From positions 5,270,001 to 5,334,000 of the forward strand of contig JAHQIY010000004.1 in NCBI GenBank assembly GCA_019054805.1: a stretch of DNA of 64,000 nt, in the 5' to 3' direction. The stretch is from Brachionus manjavacas. Its lineage: Eukaryota; Rotifera; Eurotatoria; Ploima; Brachionidae. Each line of letters opens with the position of its first letter. Position 1 is the first letter of the stretch. A program made the translations under genes and the position numbers. Below the pieces are notes generated by a model. That model did no database searches, was not told the origin of the DNA, and saw only the letters and a list, made by a program, of their open reading frames with translations. This document shows, one piece after another, positions 63,930 to 64,000 of the stretch.

Positions 63930-64000
63930 CTTGAATGAATTAGAATTTCTTGAAGAGCGAGAAGAGATAAAATTAATTGATCTCTTTGATATTCGTTTAA
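63930..64000 (+). CDS. Partial frame running off the window edge
   Basis: From about 63930 one frame reads LGFSILNELEFLEEREEIKL then IDLFDIRL without a stop to the window end. The Glu/Leu-rich helix is reminiscent of the N terminus of some Harbinger- or IS4-type transposases, but the visible part is too short to decide. Confidence 0.25.

Larger units (their letters stand above)
62262..64000. other. Right-hand region with unassigned fragments
   Basis: AT-rich, apart from a GC-richer patch at about 63020-63185 with many inverted ACCGGTC/GACCGGT-like motifs. It contains a possible minus-strand exon (62448-62666) and a protein-like frame running off the right edge (from about 63930). No gene identified. 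Confidence 0.45.

Overview
The window is AT-rich eukaryotic (animal) DNA. Protein-coding genes are split by GT-AG introns, many only about 42-63 bp, with a few of 0.7-2.3 kb. Gene content is metazoan: a SynGAP-type RasGAP, CDC7 kinase, Cockayne syndrome B (ERCC6), HRS/HGS, a pancreatic-type lipase, a phospholipid scramblase and PARG. Strong AT bias, tiny introns and a cellular RNA-dependent RNA polymerase suggest a compact invertebrate genome, perhaps a rotifer or another small spiralian. I cannot fix the species from sequence alone. I joined exons by hand from splice motifs, reading phase and family conservation.

Layout. 1-2322: no gene seen. 2323-4600: an OB-fold/zinc-ribbon protein, possibly CTC1-like, with an unresolved frame break. 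4601-9186: empty apart from AT-rich sequence. 9187-18081: RasGAP (8 exons), with a piggyBac-type miniature element and a hairpin repeat in its introns. 19706-24197: membrane-anchored, mucin-like protein with two tandemly duplicated exon modules and a 2.4-kb Ser/Thr/Gly repeat exon. 24442-26163: CDC7 (8 exons). 26540-27692: Tc1/mariner-type element with long inverted repeats. 28507-34074: ERCC6 (2 exons), followed at once by a near-identical 0.62-kb partial copy. 37202-44646: the RdRP fusion gene. 46792-49028: HRS. 50455-51800: two decayed LINE fragments, with another at 35140-35280. 54215-55645: lipase. 55737-57065 (minus strand): scramblase, tail-to-tail with the lipase and 91 bp from it. 59560-62261: PARG (8 exons). 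The right end may hold the edges of two unrecognised genes.

The most notable object is the 2464-residue protein at 37202-44646. One polypeptide carries, in order, a RIG-I-like-receptor C-terminal RNA-binding domain (two CxxC pairs), a Dicer/RIG-I-type DExH helicase, a QDE-1/EGO-1-type RNA-dependent RNA polymerase with an intact DLDGD motif, and a Pol-beta/Cid1-like nucleotidyltransferase domain whose catalytic carboxylates look degraded. The last three are the parts that fission yeast brings together as separate proteins in RDRC (Hrr1, Rdp1, Cid12). The helicase/CTD part matches what nematodes supply as DRH-3 to EGO-1/RRF-1. It therefore looks like a single-chain small-RNA amplification machine. 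I know of no described protein with this architecture.

Several neighbours act in genome maintenance (CDC7 in replication initiation, ERCC6 in transcription-coupled repair, PARG in ADP-ribose turnover, perhaps a telomere OB protein). In an animal genome I do not read this as an operon or functional cluster.
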